Assembly (NCBI GenBank): GCA_963764505.1
Contig: CAVXSP010000004.1
Coordinates: 79,073-143,072, forward strand
Reading direction: 5' to 3'
Origin: CAVXSP01 sp963764505
GTDB lineage: Bacteria; Acidobacteriota; Vicinamibacteria; Vicinamibacterales; SCN-69-37
DNA length: 64,000 nt
Of the stretch, positions 38,222 through 47,211 are shown one piece after another (positions within the stretch are counted from its first letter, which is position 1; every line of letters starts with the position of its first letter). Under the pieces are notes generated by a model. It had not been told where the DNA came from. It searched no databases and saw only the letters and a list, made by a program, of their open reading frames with translations. The translations under genes were made by a program, and so were the position numbers.

Positions 38222-38569
38222 ATGTCTAGCACAGACAGGCCGGGCGTTGAGCTCCTGCAGGGCGCCCTCGACCTCATCGTCCTTCGCGCGCTCGCCTCGA
38301 TGGGGCCGCTTCATGCGTACAGCCTGGCGGCCCGGCTCGAACAGGTCTCGACGCACCCGCTGACACTGAACCAAGGCACGCTGTACCCGGCGCTGGTCCG
38401 ACTCGAGCAGCGCGGGTGGATCAAGGGGTCGTGGGGCAGGACCGAGAACAATCGCGAGGCGAAGTTCTACGCGATCACGGCGGCGGGCACGAGGGCGCTG
38501 GCGAAAGAGACCGAACGCTGGCGCCGCCTCGCCGGATTCGTCGACGACCTTCTTCTGGACGAGCCATAA
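38222..38569 (+). CDS. PadR-family transcriptional regulator
   Basis: A 115-residue PadR protein: GVELLQGALDLIVLRALASMG, the recognition region NQGTLYPALVRLEQRGWIKG and the wing SWGRTENNREAKFYAITAAG, with a C-terminal helix (LAKETERWRRLAGFVDDLLL). It resembles the regulator at 34807 closely in the wing (WG-T-NN-R-AK-Y). A possible promoter (TTGACG at 38185, 17 bases, GATGCT) precedes it. The next gene, an ADOP permease with prefix domain, starts four bases after its stop, the typical pairing. Confidence 0.95.
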   Translation: MSSTDRPGVELLQGALDLIVLRALASMGPLHAYSLAARLEQVSTHPLTLNQGTLYPALVRLEQRGWIKGSWGRTENNREAKFYAITAAGTRALAKETERWRRLAGFVDDLLLDEP

Positions 38570-38573
38570 GCGC

Positions 38574-41369
38574 ATGGCCGCGCTGCGCCGCTTTCTCCGC
38601 AGGCTCGCACACGCCGTTCGACCCGACGCCGCCGAGCCAGAGCTCGATCGCGAGATCGCCTCGCACCTGGCGATGCTCGAAGAGCGGTTCGTACGCGGCG
38701 GCTTGACGGCGGAGGCCGCGCGCACGGCGGCGCGACGCGCGCTCGGCGGCATCGAGCAGACGAAGGAACGGCACCGTGACGAGCGGTCGTTCGCATGGCT
38801 CGACGGTCTCCGTCGCGACGTGCCGTACGCCATCCGCGGCCTGCGACGGAGGCGCGGGTTCACCGGGGCCGCCGTGCTCACGCTCGCGCTCGGCATCGGC
38901 GCGACCACCGCGGTCTTCAGCGTCGTGAACACGGTGCTCCTGGAGCCGCTGCCGTACAAGGATGCCGATCAGCTCGTGCGGGTCGTCGAGCGAGCGGCCC
39001 CTGGAGACCCGGGCGGCCCGCTGCTGCGACGCATCACGATGACCTGGGCAGAGCTCGTCCAGTGGCGGCAGCGGTCCAGCACGCTGTCGGATCTCGTGTA
39101 TTCCGTCAGGCCGCCGATCACGCTCATGCCGACGTCGAACGGGTCTACGCGCTTGACGGGTGCACTGGTGTCGTCGAATACGTTCACGGTTCTTGGTGCA
39201 ACCGCACGGCTCGGCCGCACGCTCGGCCAACAGGACGACGCCGCCGGCGCCAACACGGTCGTCATCAGTTCGGCCGCGTGGCAGAGATACTTCCTGGGTG
39301 ACCGCGGGGTGATCGGCCGCACCATCGAGCTCCAGACACTCGGACCAGAGGCCGGATTTCTCGACGGCACGCCATTGGTCATCGTCGGCGTCATGCCGGA
39401 GGGTTTCGACTTTCCATTTCCGGACTGCGACTTCTGGGCGCCGATCAGCGAAGGTGCGCCGGCGCGGACGCGGTTGAGCGGAGACGTGATTGCACGGCTC
39501 CGGAATGGCATTTCCATTCAAGCCGCGACCGGCGAAGCCAATTCCATCGGCGAGGCATTGCGGCCCAAGCCAACCTCCGGCCCGCTCGCCAAGCCCCTTC
39601 CGCCGGGCGAGCGGCGGTTCATCGTGGAGGGCATGAAGGAGCAGATTGTCGCCCCGAGCCGGCAGGCGCTTCGCGTTCTGGCCGTTGCGGCGAGCGCCGT
39701 GCTGCTCATCGCGTGCGCCAACGTCGCCGGCTTGTTGTTGGCGAGCGGCACCGCACGTCAGCGTGAGGTGGCGTTGCGTCTGGCGGTGGGCGCGACTCGC
39801 GGACGCGTCGTTCGCCAGTTCCTCACGGAGAGCGCCGTTCTGGCCGCCGTCGGCGGCGGCGCAGGCGTGCTCGTGAGCATTGGCGGAGTGCGGCTTCTTC
39901 GCGAATTCGCGTCGCCACTTGCTCCGGGGCCGTTTCGGATCTCGTTCGGCGGCGCGATGCTGCCACGCCTTCACGAGGTCCAGGTGGACGCGAAGTTGCT
40001 GCTGGTCGCGATTCTCGTGACGGGCGTGACGGCGATGCTCGTTGGCATCATCCCGGCACTGCGGGTCTCGCGGGTCGATCAGGCACGGGGCATGAATCAA
40101 CGGGGCGCAGCCGGACAGACCGGCGCTCGTCGTGGTGGGATGGGCCTGCGCGACGTGTTGGTCGTCGGCCAGCTTGGTATCGCCATCGTTCTCCTCATCG
40201 GGGCAGGGCTGCTGATCAACAGTTTCGAGAAGCTTTCCAACCTCGACCCGGGATGGAACGCCTCCGGAGTCCTGAACTTCTATCTCGTGATGCCGCAAGA
40301 CTATCCAACCGCGCGCAAGGCAGCGCTCGTCGACGATGTCTTGAGCGAGCTTCGTCGCATGCCTGAGGTGCGGAGCGCGGGCTTCACCTATGCCGGGCCG
40401 CTGCTTGGTCTGGTCGATACGCTCGGCGTCTTCGTCCCGCCAGGCCGAACCGTCGAGCAGATGCGTGGTGGTCCCGATACGCCGCACATTCGCGCCGTCA
40501 GTCACGATTATCTGCAGACGATGGGCGTTCGGCTTCTTGCCGGTCGATGGTTCCACGCGACGGACGACGCCGCGGCGCCGCCGGTCATCGTCGTGAACCG
40601 CAAGGTCATGCAACGGTTCTTCGACAACGAGAACCCGGTGGGGCAGATGGTTCACATGGACGGACGCATGGACCTGCCACCGCAGCAGATCATCGGCGTC
40701 GTCGAGGACATGCGCCAGGGGCGGCTCGATCGGGAGCCCGCGGCGCAGATGTTCCTCGACTATCGGCAACTGCTGGCGCTCACGCAGGCACGGAACCTGC
40801 CGACCCCGGTGCAGGAGCGCCTGGCGTTCGGGTTTCTTTCGTTCGTCGTCCGCACCGATCGTGATCCGTCGACACTGTCGCCCGCCGTGCGATCGCTGAT
40901 CGCCCGCCTCGACCCCGCGGCGGGTATCGACGCGATGCTGCCGATGGAGGAGCTGGTCGGCGCCTCGCTGACACGCCAGCGCTTCTATGCATTGCTCCCG
41001 GGCCTTTTCGCGGTCATCGCAACGGTCCTGGGAGCGGTCGGCATCTACGGGGTCGTGGCCTGTGCCGTCGGCCAGCGCACTCGGGAATTCGGCGTACGCA
41101 TGGCGCTCGGAGCGCAGCCGCGCCAGATCCTGGGACTGGTCTTGCGTCGCGGGATCCTTCTGACGGCGCTCGGCATTCTGATAGGAGTCGGCGGCGCGCT
41201 TGGCCTCACCCGTTACCTGCGCGGTATGCTCTTCGACCTCACTCCGCTGGATTCCCCGACCTATCTGACCGTGACCCTCTTGTTCGCCGCCGTGGCATTG
41301 GTGGCGGCATATATACCCACTCGGGTTGCCACCCGGGTGGATCCGACGGTGGCATTGCGGTCAGAATGA
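38574..41369 (+). CDS. ADOP-type ABC transporter permease with prefix domain
   Basis: A 931-residue inner-membrane permease, the longest of the five here. The prefix domain (FLRRLAHAVRPDAAEPELDRE, LTAEAARTAARRALGGIEQ) precedes the first helix (GAAVLTLALGIGATTAVFSVV). The MacB cores and two FtsX units show VALRLAVGATRGRVV and FGVRMALGAQPRQIL. It ends PTRVATRVDPTVALRSE. It is coupled to the PadR gene (four-base gap). Substrate unknown. About 125 bases of non-coding DNA follow before the accessory island. Confidence 0.93.
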   Translation: MAALRRFLRRLAHAVRPDAAEPELDREIASHLAMLEERFVRGGLTAEAARTAARRALGGIEQTKERHRDERSFAWLDGLRRDVPYAIRGLRRRRGFTGAAVLTLALGIGATTAVFSVVNTVLLEPLPYKDADQLVRVVERAAPGDPGGPLLRRITMTWAELVQWRQRSSTLSDLVYSVRPPITLMPTSNGSTRLTGALVSSNTFTVLGATARLGRTLGQQDDAAGANTVVISSAAWQRYFLGDRGVIGRTIELQTLGPEAGFLDGTPLVIVGVMPEGFDFPFPDCDFWAPISEGAPARTRLSGDVIARLRNGISIQAATGEANSIGEALRPKPTSGPLAKPLPPGERRFIVEGMKEQIVAPSRQALRVLAVAASAVLLIACANVAGLLLASGTARQREVALRLAVGATRGRVVRQFLTESAVLAAVGGGAGVLVSIGGVRLLREFASPLAPGPFRISFGGAMLPRLHEVQVDAKLLLVAILVTGVTAMLVGIIPALRVSRVDQARGMNQRGAAGQTGARRGGMGLRDVLVVGQLGIAIVLLIGAGLLINSFEKLSNLDPGWNASGVLNFYLVMPQDYPTARKAALVDDVLSELRRMPEVRSAGFTYAGPLLGLVDTLGVFVPPGRTVEQMRGGPDTPHIRAVSHDYLQTMGVRLLAGRWFHATDDAAAPPVIVVNRKVMQRFFDNENPVGQMVHMDGRMDLPPQQIIGVVEDMRQGRLDREPAAQMFLDYRQLLALTQARNLPTPVQERLAFGFLSFVVRTDRDPSTLSPAVRSLIARLDPAAGIDAMLPMEELVGASLTRQRFYALLPGLFAVIATVLGAVGIYGVVACAVGQRTREFGVRMALGAQPRQILGLVLRRGILLTALGILIGVGGALGLTRYLRGMLFDLTPLDSPTYLTVTLLFAAVALVAAYIPTRVATRVDPTVALRSE

Positions 41370-41468
41370 TGCGGCGGTGCGCCGAGAACGAGTTGGATGC
41401 GGCGTAGGCAAGACAGGCCCGCACATCATCGGCAAAGGCGCGCGCCAGCGCGACATAATGCGCGAGAC

Positions 41469-41499
41469 GATGGAGGCGTCGGCTCCATCATTGGTTAGC
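41469..41499. repeat. Hairpin with adjacent GTTAGCC, resembling half of an integron attC site
   Basis: GATGGAG/CTCCATC form a perfect 7-bp stem with a 7-base loop (41469-41489), and ATTGGTTAGCC follows. GTTAGCC and the GTCGGCTCCATCATT context look like the right half of an attC site next to an acetyltransferase gene. No integrase gene or complete second half is seen, so this is only suggestive. Confidence 0.35.
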
Positions 41500-42046
41500 C
41501 CGCGTGCCGCTGAAGCCCCCGGCGGTAGCAGAGGACATCTTGCGTGATGCCGGCCGCGATATTAGGGAACTCCACTTGTCGGTTCCAACTCGGATCCCGT
41601 TCGAAGCCGCACTTCTCCAAGACGCGCCATGATGCACGGTGCTGGGGGTGACACAGACCGTAGAGTCGCCTCACGCCGATGTCGGTGGCGACCTCCACCA
41701 CGGCGGTCAGCGCCTCCGTTGCGTAACCCTTTCCCCAGGCGTCCGTCGCCAACACGTAACCTGTGATCGCTTGCCCGCCCGGCTCGAGGCCGAGACCTGT
41801 GCTACCAAGCAATCGACCATCGGCCCGCGCCCAAATCAGGTAGGGCCCCGCCCCCTCACGCTCCCACTGAACGGCGCTGAATGCCAAGAACCCCTCCGTA
41901 TCGGCGACCGTTCGATGCTTGGGCCATCCCAGGTACCTTGTCACGTCATCGTCACTGGCGTACCGCCGGAATACGGCTTCGGCATCCGCAGCCACGGGTG
42001 CCGATAGCACGAGCCGAAGAGTTTCCACGAGCGGCGGCGCTTTCAT
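41495..42046 (-). CDS. GNAT-family N-acetyltransferase (RimJ/RimL type)
   Basis: A 183-residue acetyltransferase of the RimJ/RimL subgroup: ETLRLVLSAPVAADAEAVFRRYA at the start, YLIWARADGRLLGSTGLGL, ITGYVLATDAWGKGYATEAL (acetyl-CoA loop G-K-G-Y-A) and ASWRVLEKCGFERD at the end. The frame is open upstream to 42160, but the ATG at 42046 gives the normal family start. The target is unknown; such cassettes often acetylate antibiotics or ribosomal proteins. Its ends are bounded by an attC-like hairpin on one side and a truncated GNAT on the other, typical of mobile cassette DNA. Confidence 0.88.
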   Translation of the reverse strand: MKAPPLVETLRLVLSAPVAADAEAVFRRYASDDDVTRYLGWPKHRTVADTEGFLAFSAVQWEREGAGPYLIWARADGRLLGSTGLGLEPGGQAITGYVLATDAWGKGYATEALTAVVEVATDIGVRRLYGLCHPQHRASWRVLEKCGFERDPSWNRQVEFPNIAAGITQDVLCYRRGLQRHAG

Positions 42047-42165
42047 GAGTTCTTCCCGGACCGCAGTCGCGCGTTCGCGGGCAAACGACCGCGGTTTCAG
42101 ACGCGGCACGCTCAGGATGGCACCGCGCCCCGTCGGCTGCAACCGCTGGTTCGGCGGCACGCTGT

Positions 42166-42546
42166 CTACGCCTCTTCGCTGAACTCCGGCCTGTATACGG
42201 CCGTGCCGGTCGCGCCCGACATCGTCGTCTCGTTGAGCACCAGAATCATGAAGACGTCGTCGGGCACTTCCCAGTCGCAGCTGATTCCGAGAGGTCGCGC
42301 TGGCCTGAAGCCGAATCGTGGATAGAAGCGGTGTGCCATGACCACGTCAAAAGCGCAGCCGGTCTGACGCAACCAAGCGTTGCCGGCTTCGACCAGTTTC
42401 GTTCCAATACCTTGGCGCTGGACTTCCGGGTCGACGGCCATGGGCCCGAGAGCGCAAGCGGGTGTATCGAAGCTGCGCTTCCCGTCGCGGTATATGACCG
42501 CGTCGTGACTCGCCGCCGAGGAGCTAGAAGGCGCGCCGCCTACGCA
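42166..42546 (-). pseudogene. GNAT acetyltransferase lacking its N-terminal half
   Basis: The frame encodes the C-terminal part of a GNAT protein: ASHDAVIYRDGKRSFDTPAC, then LGPMAVDPEVQRQGIGTKLV (the acetyl-CoA loop), FYPRFGFRPA and the end TGTAVYRPEFSEEA. The usual first 60-70 residues are missing; upstream the frame meets the TGA that ends the HepT gene. An internal ATG (42441) could give a 91-residue product, but that lacks the first strands. It appears joined in frame behind hepT by a deletion or insertion. Confidence 0.75.
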
Positions 42547-42873
42547 TCATCCGAGGAGATCATCAACGGCGCGGCGAAGTCTCGGCAGGTCGCTGTCGAC
42601 AACACCCCACACGATCTCGAGCTTGATCCCGAAATAGTCGTGAATCACCTTGTCGCGGATACCGGCTATTTGTTTCCACGGAATGTCCGGCTGCTTTGAC
42701 TTCGTGTCGTCGGAAAGCTTCTTTACGGCCTCGCCGATGACCTGAAGCTTGCGCAGCGTCGCATCCTGCCGGATACGCTCAGAGAAGAACGCTTCTCGGC
42801 CAGCGCTTGTGTAGGACTCGATGTCCTGCAGCGCGTCCCGGATGTGCTGCAGATAGATGCGATCGTCCTTCAC
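42547..42873 (-). CDS. hepT: HepT-like HEPN toxin
   Basis: A 108-residue HEPN (DUF86) protein. The catalytic RX4HXY motif is intact as RDKVIHDY near residue 73. HepT toxins are RNases, and the partner MNT enzyme inactivates them by adding AMP to the Tyr of this motif. The helices VIGEAVKKLSDD and IPWKQIAGI match the family. The GTG start overlaps the stop of the upstream MNT-containing gene by four bases, so toxin and antitoxin are coupled. The antitoxin precedes the toxin here. The stop lies in frame with a following GNAT remnant. Confidence 0.9.
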   Translation of the reverse strand: MKDDRIYLQHIRDALQDIESYTSAGREAFFSERIRQDATLRKLQVIGEAVKKLSDDTKSKQPDIPWKQIAGIRDKVIHDYFGIKLEIVWGVVDSDLPRLRRAVDDLLG

Positions 42874-44267
42874 AGGGTCAGTGCTTCAGCCAGGATCCGC
42901 TCATGCAAATACGGACTCAGGCCGCCCTCGGTCTGGACGTCAACCTTCCGGCCGAGCAGTTGTTCGAGATCTTGCTCAAGGCCAATCACGTCAAGCAGCG
43001 TCCGGCCCGCTTCAACATCGACCAGAAGGTCGACATCGCTGTCCACTCGTTGATCACCGCGGGCGAACGATCCGAATACACGAACGTTGCGCGCCCCGTG
43101 TCGCGCAGCGAGATCGAGGATGTCCTGTCGGCGCTCCAAGAGAGACGAGGGAACCATGGAGCGATCATAGCCGGCGGGCCTCACAATTGCAGTGTCGGAC
43201 GGACATCCTATCCGCCAGACGCGCTCGTTCTCTCGCATCCACTCGATGAGCGCCTCGGCCTCGTTCGGCCCGCGAGCAGGAGACGTAAGCAGGTCAGCGG
43301 CGATTTGGGATGCGGCCGCGATCTTGAGACCGTCACGGTCCGACGTCCGGTCCATCACGATGTCGTCGAACGGCTGCACCAGAGCGACGTTCATTCCAGC
43401 GTCAGCTGCACGCAGGTCGAGTTTTTTCGCGAGACGATCGACGTCATCGGCGTAGCACAGCAGCAGGCGGGCGGGTGCCACCGGTGCGAGCAGGTTCGCC
43501 GCCCAGGATCCTGTCACGACGTAGCCCCCGCGCAGGGTTTCTAGAGTGTCCACAACCGGCTGAAGTCCGCGCGGCGCGAGATACCAAGCCACGCGGCCCC
43601 GCTTGAACGGAGAATACTGTTCCGACCAGCGCCGAATCAGCGCCGGCCAATCAATCTCGGTGATGGGCCCCCGGCCGGTCCGAACGACGATGGCCTCCCG
43701 CTCGAGAAACTGAACAACCCGTGACGCGTAGCCGGCATCGATCGCCGCTCGCCTCGCAAGTTCCCGGAGGCCCACCGGCGGCGTGAAGTCGCACAAGGCG
43801 CGGACCAGCCGCCCAGCCTTGGCCCCCTTGAGAGAGCGGCGCTCGCGCGTCATCGGTTCCGGGTTCTCATCAGCTCCGCGTGCGTCGATAAACAGCGCAG
43901 GCTTGGACAACGAAAGATGAACGTTACCGGTGAGGTCGGCGTAGTTGAAACCCGCATCCCTGAGGCGCTGCTGAGTCCGAGGGCTGAGAAATGGGACCAG
44001 CATCAGGATCGGGCTGGCCGAGCCCAGTTCTCGGCCGCGGACGAGGTCCTTAACGTGCTGCGGCTCAAGAGAGGCCTTCGTCTGGACAAGGATTAAGGCG
44101 CTTTCACCACCAGGCCCCGTGAGCCTCAGCACGGTATCGGCGGCCCTCCCTTTTCCTTCGCGGCTGCCTCGAGACGGCCGGTTCAACCGCCAGCCCGGCG
44201 GCAGTCGGCATACGAGCGATTTCACGCCATCCGAGAGAGTGTTGCCCAGCTGAGCAGTGTTGCCCAT
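42870..44267 (-). CDS. AbiEi-like winged-helix protein fused to MNT nucleotidyltransferase antitoxin
   Basis: A 465-residue protein in one frame. Residues 1-350 match a large AbiEi-like family: ALILVQTKASLEPQHVKDL, ADLTGNVHLSLSKPALFI, a winged helix (VGLRELARRAAIDAGYASRV then VQFLEREAIVV) and YVVTGSWAANLLAP. Residues 371-465 are a minimal nucleotidyltransferase with GSFARGDQRVDSDVDLLVD, both catalytic Asp present, the MntA antitoxin type that AMPylates HepT. No stop separates the parts, and the internal ATG at 43157 has no ribosome site, so I read it as a fusion. The start ATG at 44267 lies within a dyad, suggesting autoregulation. The neighbour is HepT. Confidence 0.78.
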   Translation of the reverse strand: MGNTAQLGNTLSDGVKSLVCRLPPGWRLNRPSRGSREGKGRAADTVLRLTGPGGESALILVQTKASLEPQHVKDLVRGRELGSASPILMLVPFLSPRTQQRLRDAGFNYADLTGNVHLSLSKPALFIDARGADENPEPMTRERRSLKGAKAGRLVRALCDFTPPVGLRELARRAAIDAGYASRVVQFLEREAIVVRTGRGPITEIDWPALIRRWSEQYSPFKRGRVAWYLAPRGLQPVVDTLETLRGGYVVTGSWAANLLAPVAPARLLLCYADDVDRLAKKLDLRAADAGMNVALVQPFDDIVMDRTSDRDGLKIAAASQIAADLLTSPARGPNEAEALIEWMRENERVWRIGCPSDTAIVRPAGYDRSMVPSSLLERRQDILDLAARHGARNVRVFGSFARGDQRVDSDVDLLVDVEAGRTLLDVIGLEQDLEQLLGRKVDVQTEGGLSPYLHERILAEALTL

Positions 44268-44278
44268 AATGGACAACA
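44258..44278 (-). promoter_or_regulatory. Dyad over the start of the AbiEi-MNT gene
   Basis: TGTTGCCCAT and ATGGACAACA face each other around a single A, a 10-bp inverted repeat with one mismatch that includes the start codon. On the leftward strand an extended -10 (TGTATACT, near 44281) lies just upstream, so the transcript would be nearly leaderless. The winged helix of the protein may bind here. Confidence 0.6.
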
Positions 44279-44521
44279 CAAGTATACATGCAACAGCGCG
44301 CAGCCTAGCGTGCGGGAAAGAGTCCCGACTGCAGAACACGCCAGAGCATCGCCACGACAGCGCGGCCACGAACCTCAATGCCGCGAAGTTCCCAAAGCCC
44401 GCGCTCAATTCTGGTGTAAAGCCGCCTGTTCGCCTGCCTGCCAAGAGTCCTAGCGAGTCGTGACGCAACTCTGCGAAGATGCCCTCGCCGATTCCTGTCT
44501 CTCACGCACTAATCCGCGCTG

Positions 44522-44722
44522 TGGACGGGCGTCCGCGGGTGGTTCCTCGGCGCGCGGCTCTATCTGCCGGAGGCGTGGCTCACCACCGACCAGCGGGCCC
44601 GGGCGCGGATCCCGTCGACCGTGCACTTCCAAGAGAAGTGGCGGCAGGCCCTGCAATTGCTCCGGCAGGTCCGCGCCGCCGGCTTCACACTCACCGCCGT
44701 CCTCGGCGACGCGGAATTCGGC
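44522..44722 (+). pseudogene. IS701-like transposase fragment
   Basis: An in-frame fragment of 67 residues matches the middle of IS701-family transposases: LGARLYLPEAWLTTDQRARA, VHFQEKWRQALQLLRQVRAA and TAVLGDAEFG, where DAEFG holds a catalytic acid. It has no proper start, and after DAEFG the frame turns into unrelated sequence. No inverted repeats are seen. It is a decayed insertion at the edge of the accessory island. Confidence 0.7.
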
Positions 44723-44902
44723 GGTATTTCGCGGCTGTCTTCCAACGTCGGCCGCGGCAGGCCTCGCCCCTGCCGATGGGCACGCCGGGCGCCGGGCAGA
44801 GCAGCCAGACCTCGGGATGCAGCACGCCTTGCCGCCACGCGTTCGCTGGGCCGAAGCGCTGCGCAGTGCGCGTCACACGAGGCACCCAAGGGTCCTGCTC
44901 GA

Positions 44903-45013
44903 TCACGACGGCCAGGTGTACGCGAGGGGCGCACCATCGGCGCATTCGATGGCGACGGCGTCGAGATCGGCGGGAAAGCCCTCGCGCAACGCGGCGAACA
45001 GGTTATGGTTCAA
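44903..45013 (-). pseudogene. N-terminal stump of a malonyl-CoA synthetase-like gene
   Basis: Leftward frame from TTG: LNHNLFAALREGFPADLDAV, AIECADGAPLAYTW, then stop. This is close to the first 35 residues of malonyl-CoA synthetases (MatB type). The reading ends abruptly after YTW, where the family continues with DLDR. It lies seven bases downstream of the alpha/beta hydrolase stop, in the same direction, so it was probably the next gene of that operon before the IS701-like DNA removed the rest. Confidence 0.6.
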
Positions 45014-45019
45014 GCCACT

Positions 45020-47089
45020 TCAGTCCGGCAGCAGCTTACTGGCTTCCATGTCCGTGAGCACCTGTTTCAGTAACCTGACCGCATCGTGTGGCAGCAAGAA
45101 ACGTTGCTTGACCAAGTCCGCCGCGGCCGCCGCTGCCTGGGAATAGTACGTCCATAGATTCGGATAGCGTTCTTCGATCGACAGCCTCGGATCGCCGTTG
45201 GCCAGCCGCTCGGCTTTCGTCTTCGCGAATGGAATGTAGCCAGCCGCAAGCGACCGTTCGCGCCCTTTCAAGATGCCGCTCGCAATCGGATTCCAGCCCG
45301 TGTATGTCCCAAGCGGCACTCGAAACAGCACCGACTTCACGCCGGCCACGTCATTGCCGTCCGCGTCCACTTTGGCGACGAGCGTCGGAATCACCCGTTT
45401 GACCGGTGGGGGCACGTTCGTCATCACACCGGAACTGTCGTTGTAGCGATACGCCGGACCGTAGTCGTAGTCGAGCACCGAGTTGATCACGCCGTCCGGC
45501 TTCGGAGTATTTGGAATATTCGGCCAGCCCATCGCGGCCGATGTGGCCGGCACAAGCGTGCCGTTGCTGACGCGCGGATACGCACTCGGCGGAGGGAGCG
45601 TCCCTTTCACGACCCAATCGACCAGCGCGACATACAGGGCGCGATCGATGTCGCGCTCCGGGTTCGGATTATTCGCCAAAGAGTTCGGATTCGTCGACGC
45701 CGTGCCCAGCTTGAACCCGCCCCTGCCTCCGCCGTGCGTAGTCCCGGCGTGGTAGTACCGCCGCACGTTGTCAGGCAGTGGCAGATCCTCCTTGCCGGTT
45801 GGCCCCGCGATCCCCACGGAGCCCCGGCTGTACCAGAATTCTGGTCCGCCATAGGTCTCCGTGATCTTCGGACATGTGTTCGAAGCGGTGCAACGATGCA
45901 GGATGCCCCAGGTCGGCAGGCCCCGCACGTCGTCCTTGTAGTCGCCCCACCACAGCGGCCCCTCGCCGCCTGGATAGTAGAGTTCGGCAATGTCGCCAGG
46001 CTGCGCAAACCGGGTGTTGAAGCTGCCCAGCATGCCTGCGATCCGCGGGTTCAGGCCGTCCCAGATGATTCGGCCGCGCACGTCCTCGTTGAACCCCAGA
46101 TTGATAAACGCCTTCGCGAAGCGGCCGGCTTGCGAGTTGCCCATCCCGATGACGTGATGAACCTGGCCGAAAATCGGATTCGGCGTGCCGGCGGCGTCTG
46201 TCGCCTCGTAGCGGAAGAACGACACCACGTCTCGCATAGCCGCCATGCCCACGCCAAGCACGTACGGATCCTTCGCGGTGTAGACCAACTCGTACAGCAA
46301 GGCGGGGTCGAAACCGCTCTTCACGCAGATGCGGGAGGGATCGGGCGTTCCTGGGAAGGGCACAGTCCGGCAATCGGCGAACGCGAAATCCGTGCTGGCG
46401 ATTTCACGAACCCCGCCCTTGACGCCGGCCTGCGTTTCAGACGTCGCTGAGATCAACTTTGCGGATGTCGTGTCGAGCGTCAGTGGCGTTCGACCTGCAC
46501 CCGCGAGTGATTGGGTGTTCAGGTTGCCAGCGACGTTGATGAATCGCTCCACGACGCGGCCCGTCACGGAGGAGCCGTCTGGGTTCTTGGCGATAGGCAC
46601 GTCGATGCGTTCCCCGTCGCCCCCCGAGATCGGCATGTCGCCCTGCCATCCGCTCCAGAGCACGGTTTGTCCAAGTCTGTACAAGAAACCATCGCCAGGG
46701 TCCCCGCCATACTGGAAGATCTCCGGCCCCTGATGCCGACCGCGATTCACCACATTGTAAAAAACCACCCCCGCCCCTTTGGTCATGTCGACCGGCTTGC
46801 GGAGGGTGAATGTGGTCCGGTATGCGACGTTTCCGTTGGGCAGTCGAGGGGCCAAGTCGAGATCCGTGATGACCGCGTTCCTGGGGTCGCGCGGGTCGAT
46901 CTCGCCGACAACCAGCCCCGTGATCTCTTCATACGGCCCGACGCTACCGAAGGCTTGCCCGTTTGCGAACGGCGCCCGCGACTTGATCGTGAGTGTCGTG
47001 ACCTGCGCGTCGGCCCGGCGAACGACACCACCGACAAAAGTGGCGACAGCCATTCCTGCGAGTGCAGTGCGCAACACAATCCGGATCAC
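45020..47089 (-). CDS. Exported alpha/beta-hydrolase-domain protein
   Basis: A 689-residue secreted protein of the Abhydrolase_10 type. Signal peptide IVLRTALAGMAVATFVGGVV. Conserved phrases are GPYEEITGLVVGEIDPRDPR near the start, a nucleophile-elbow-like HHVIGMGNSQAGRFAKAFI (GNSQAG) and WDGLNPRIAGMLGSFNTRF. The C-terminus has DADGNDVAGVKSVLFRVPLG and PLGTYTGWNP. The GTG start at 47089 has AAGGAG seven bases upstream. Substrates in the family are unknown; esters or lactones are possible. It is followed by the malonyl-CoA synthetase stump and preceded by the citryl-CoA-lyase-like and CaiB genes. Confidence 0.85.
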   Translation of the reverse strand: MIRIVLRTALAGMAVATFVGGVVRRADAQVTTLTIKSRAPFANGQAFGSVGPYEEITGLVVGEIDPRDPRNAVITDLDLAPRLPNGNVAYRTTFTLRKPVDMTKGAGVVFYNVVNRGRHQGPEIFQYGGDPGDGFLYRLGQTVLWSGWQGDMPISGGDGERIDVPIAKNPDGSSVTGRVVERFINVAGNLNTQSLAGAGRTPLTLDTTSAKLISATSETQAGVKGGVREIASTDFAFADCRTVPFPGTPDPSRICVKSGFDPALLYELVYTAKDPYVLGVGMAAMRDVVSFFRYEATDAAGTPNPIFGQVHHVIGMGNSQAGRFAKAFINLGFNEDVRGRIIWDGLNPRIAGMLGSFNTRFAQPGDIAELYYPGGEGPLWWGDYKDDVRGLPTWGILHRCTASNTCPKITETYGGPEFWYSRGSVGIAGPTGKEDLPLPDNVRRYYHAGTTHGGGRGGFKLGTASTNPNSLANNPNPERDIDRALYVALVDWVVKGTLPPPSAYPRVSNGTLVPATSAAMGWPNIPNTPKPDGVINSVLDYDYGPAYRYNDSSGVMTNVPPPVKRVIPTLVAKVDADGNDVAGVKSVLFRVPLGTYTGWNPIASGILKGRERSLAAGYIPFAKTKAERLANGDPRLSIEERYPNLWTYYSQAAAAAADLVKQRFLLPHDAVRLLKQVLTDMEASKLLPD

Positions 47090-47211
47090 GGAGGCTCCTT
47101 TGGATTCAGGGAGAATAGGCCTGAGCCCGGGAAAGTATAGGGACTCGGACATCGAGGCAGACAGACAGGGAATTCCAGTCGCTGTTGCTGCTGGCATGAG
47201 CGCTCTCCCCT

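Noticed and set aside
44691..44945. Leftward open frame of 84 codons between the IS701-like and MatB-like fragments
   Set aside because: I see no family or start signal, and it is surrounded by decayed DNA.
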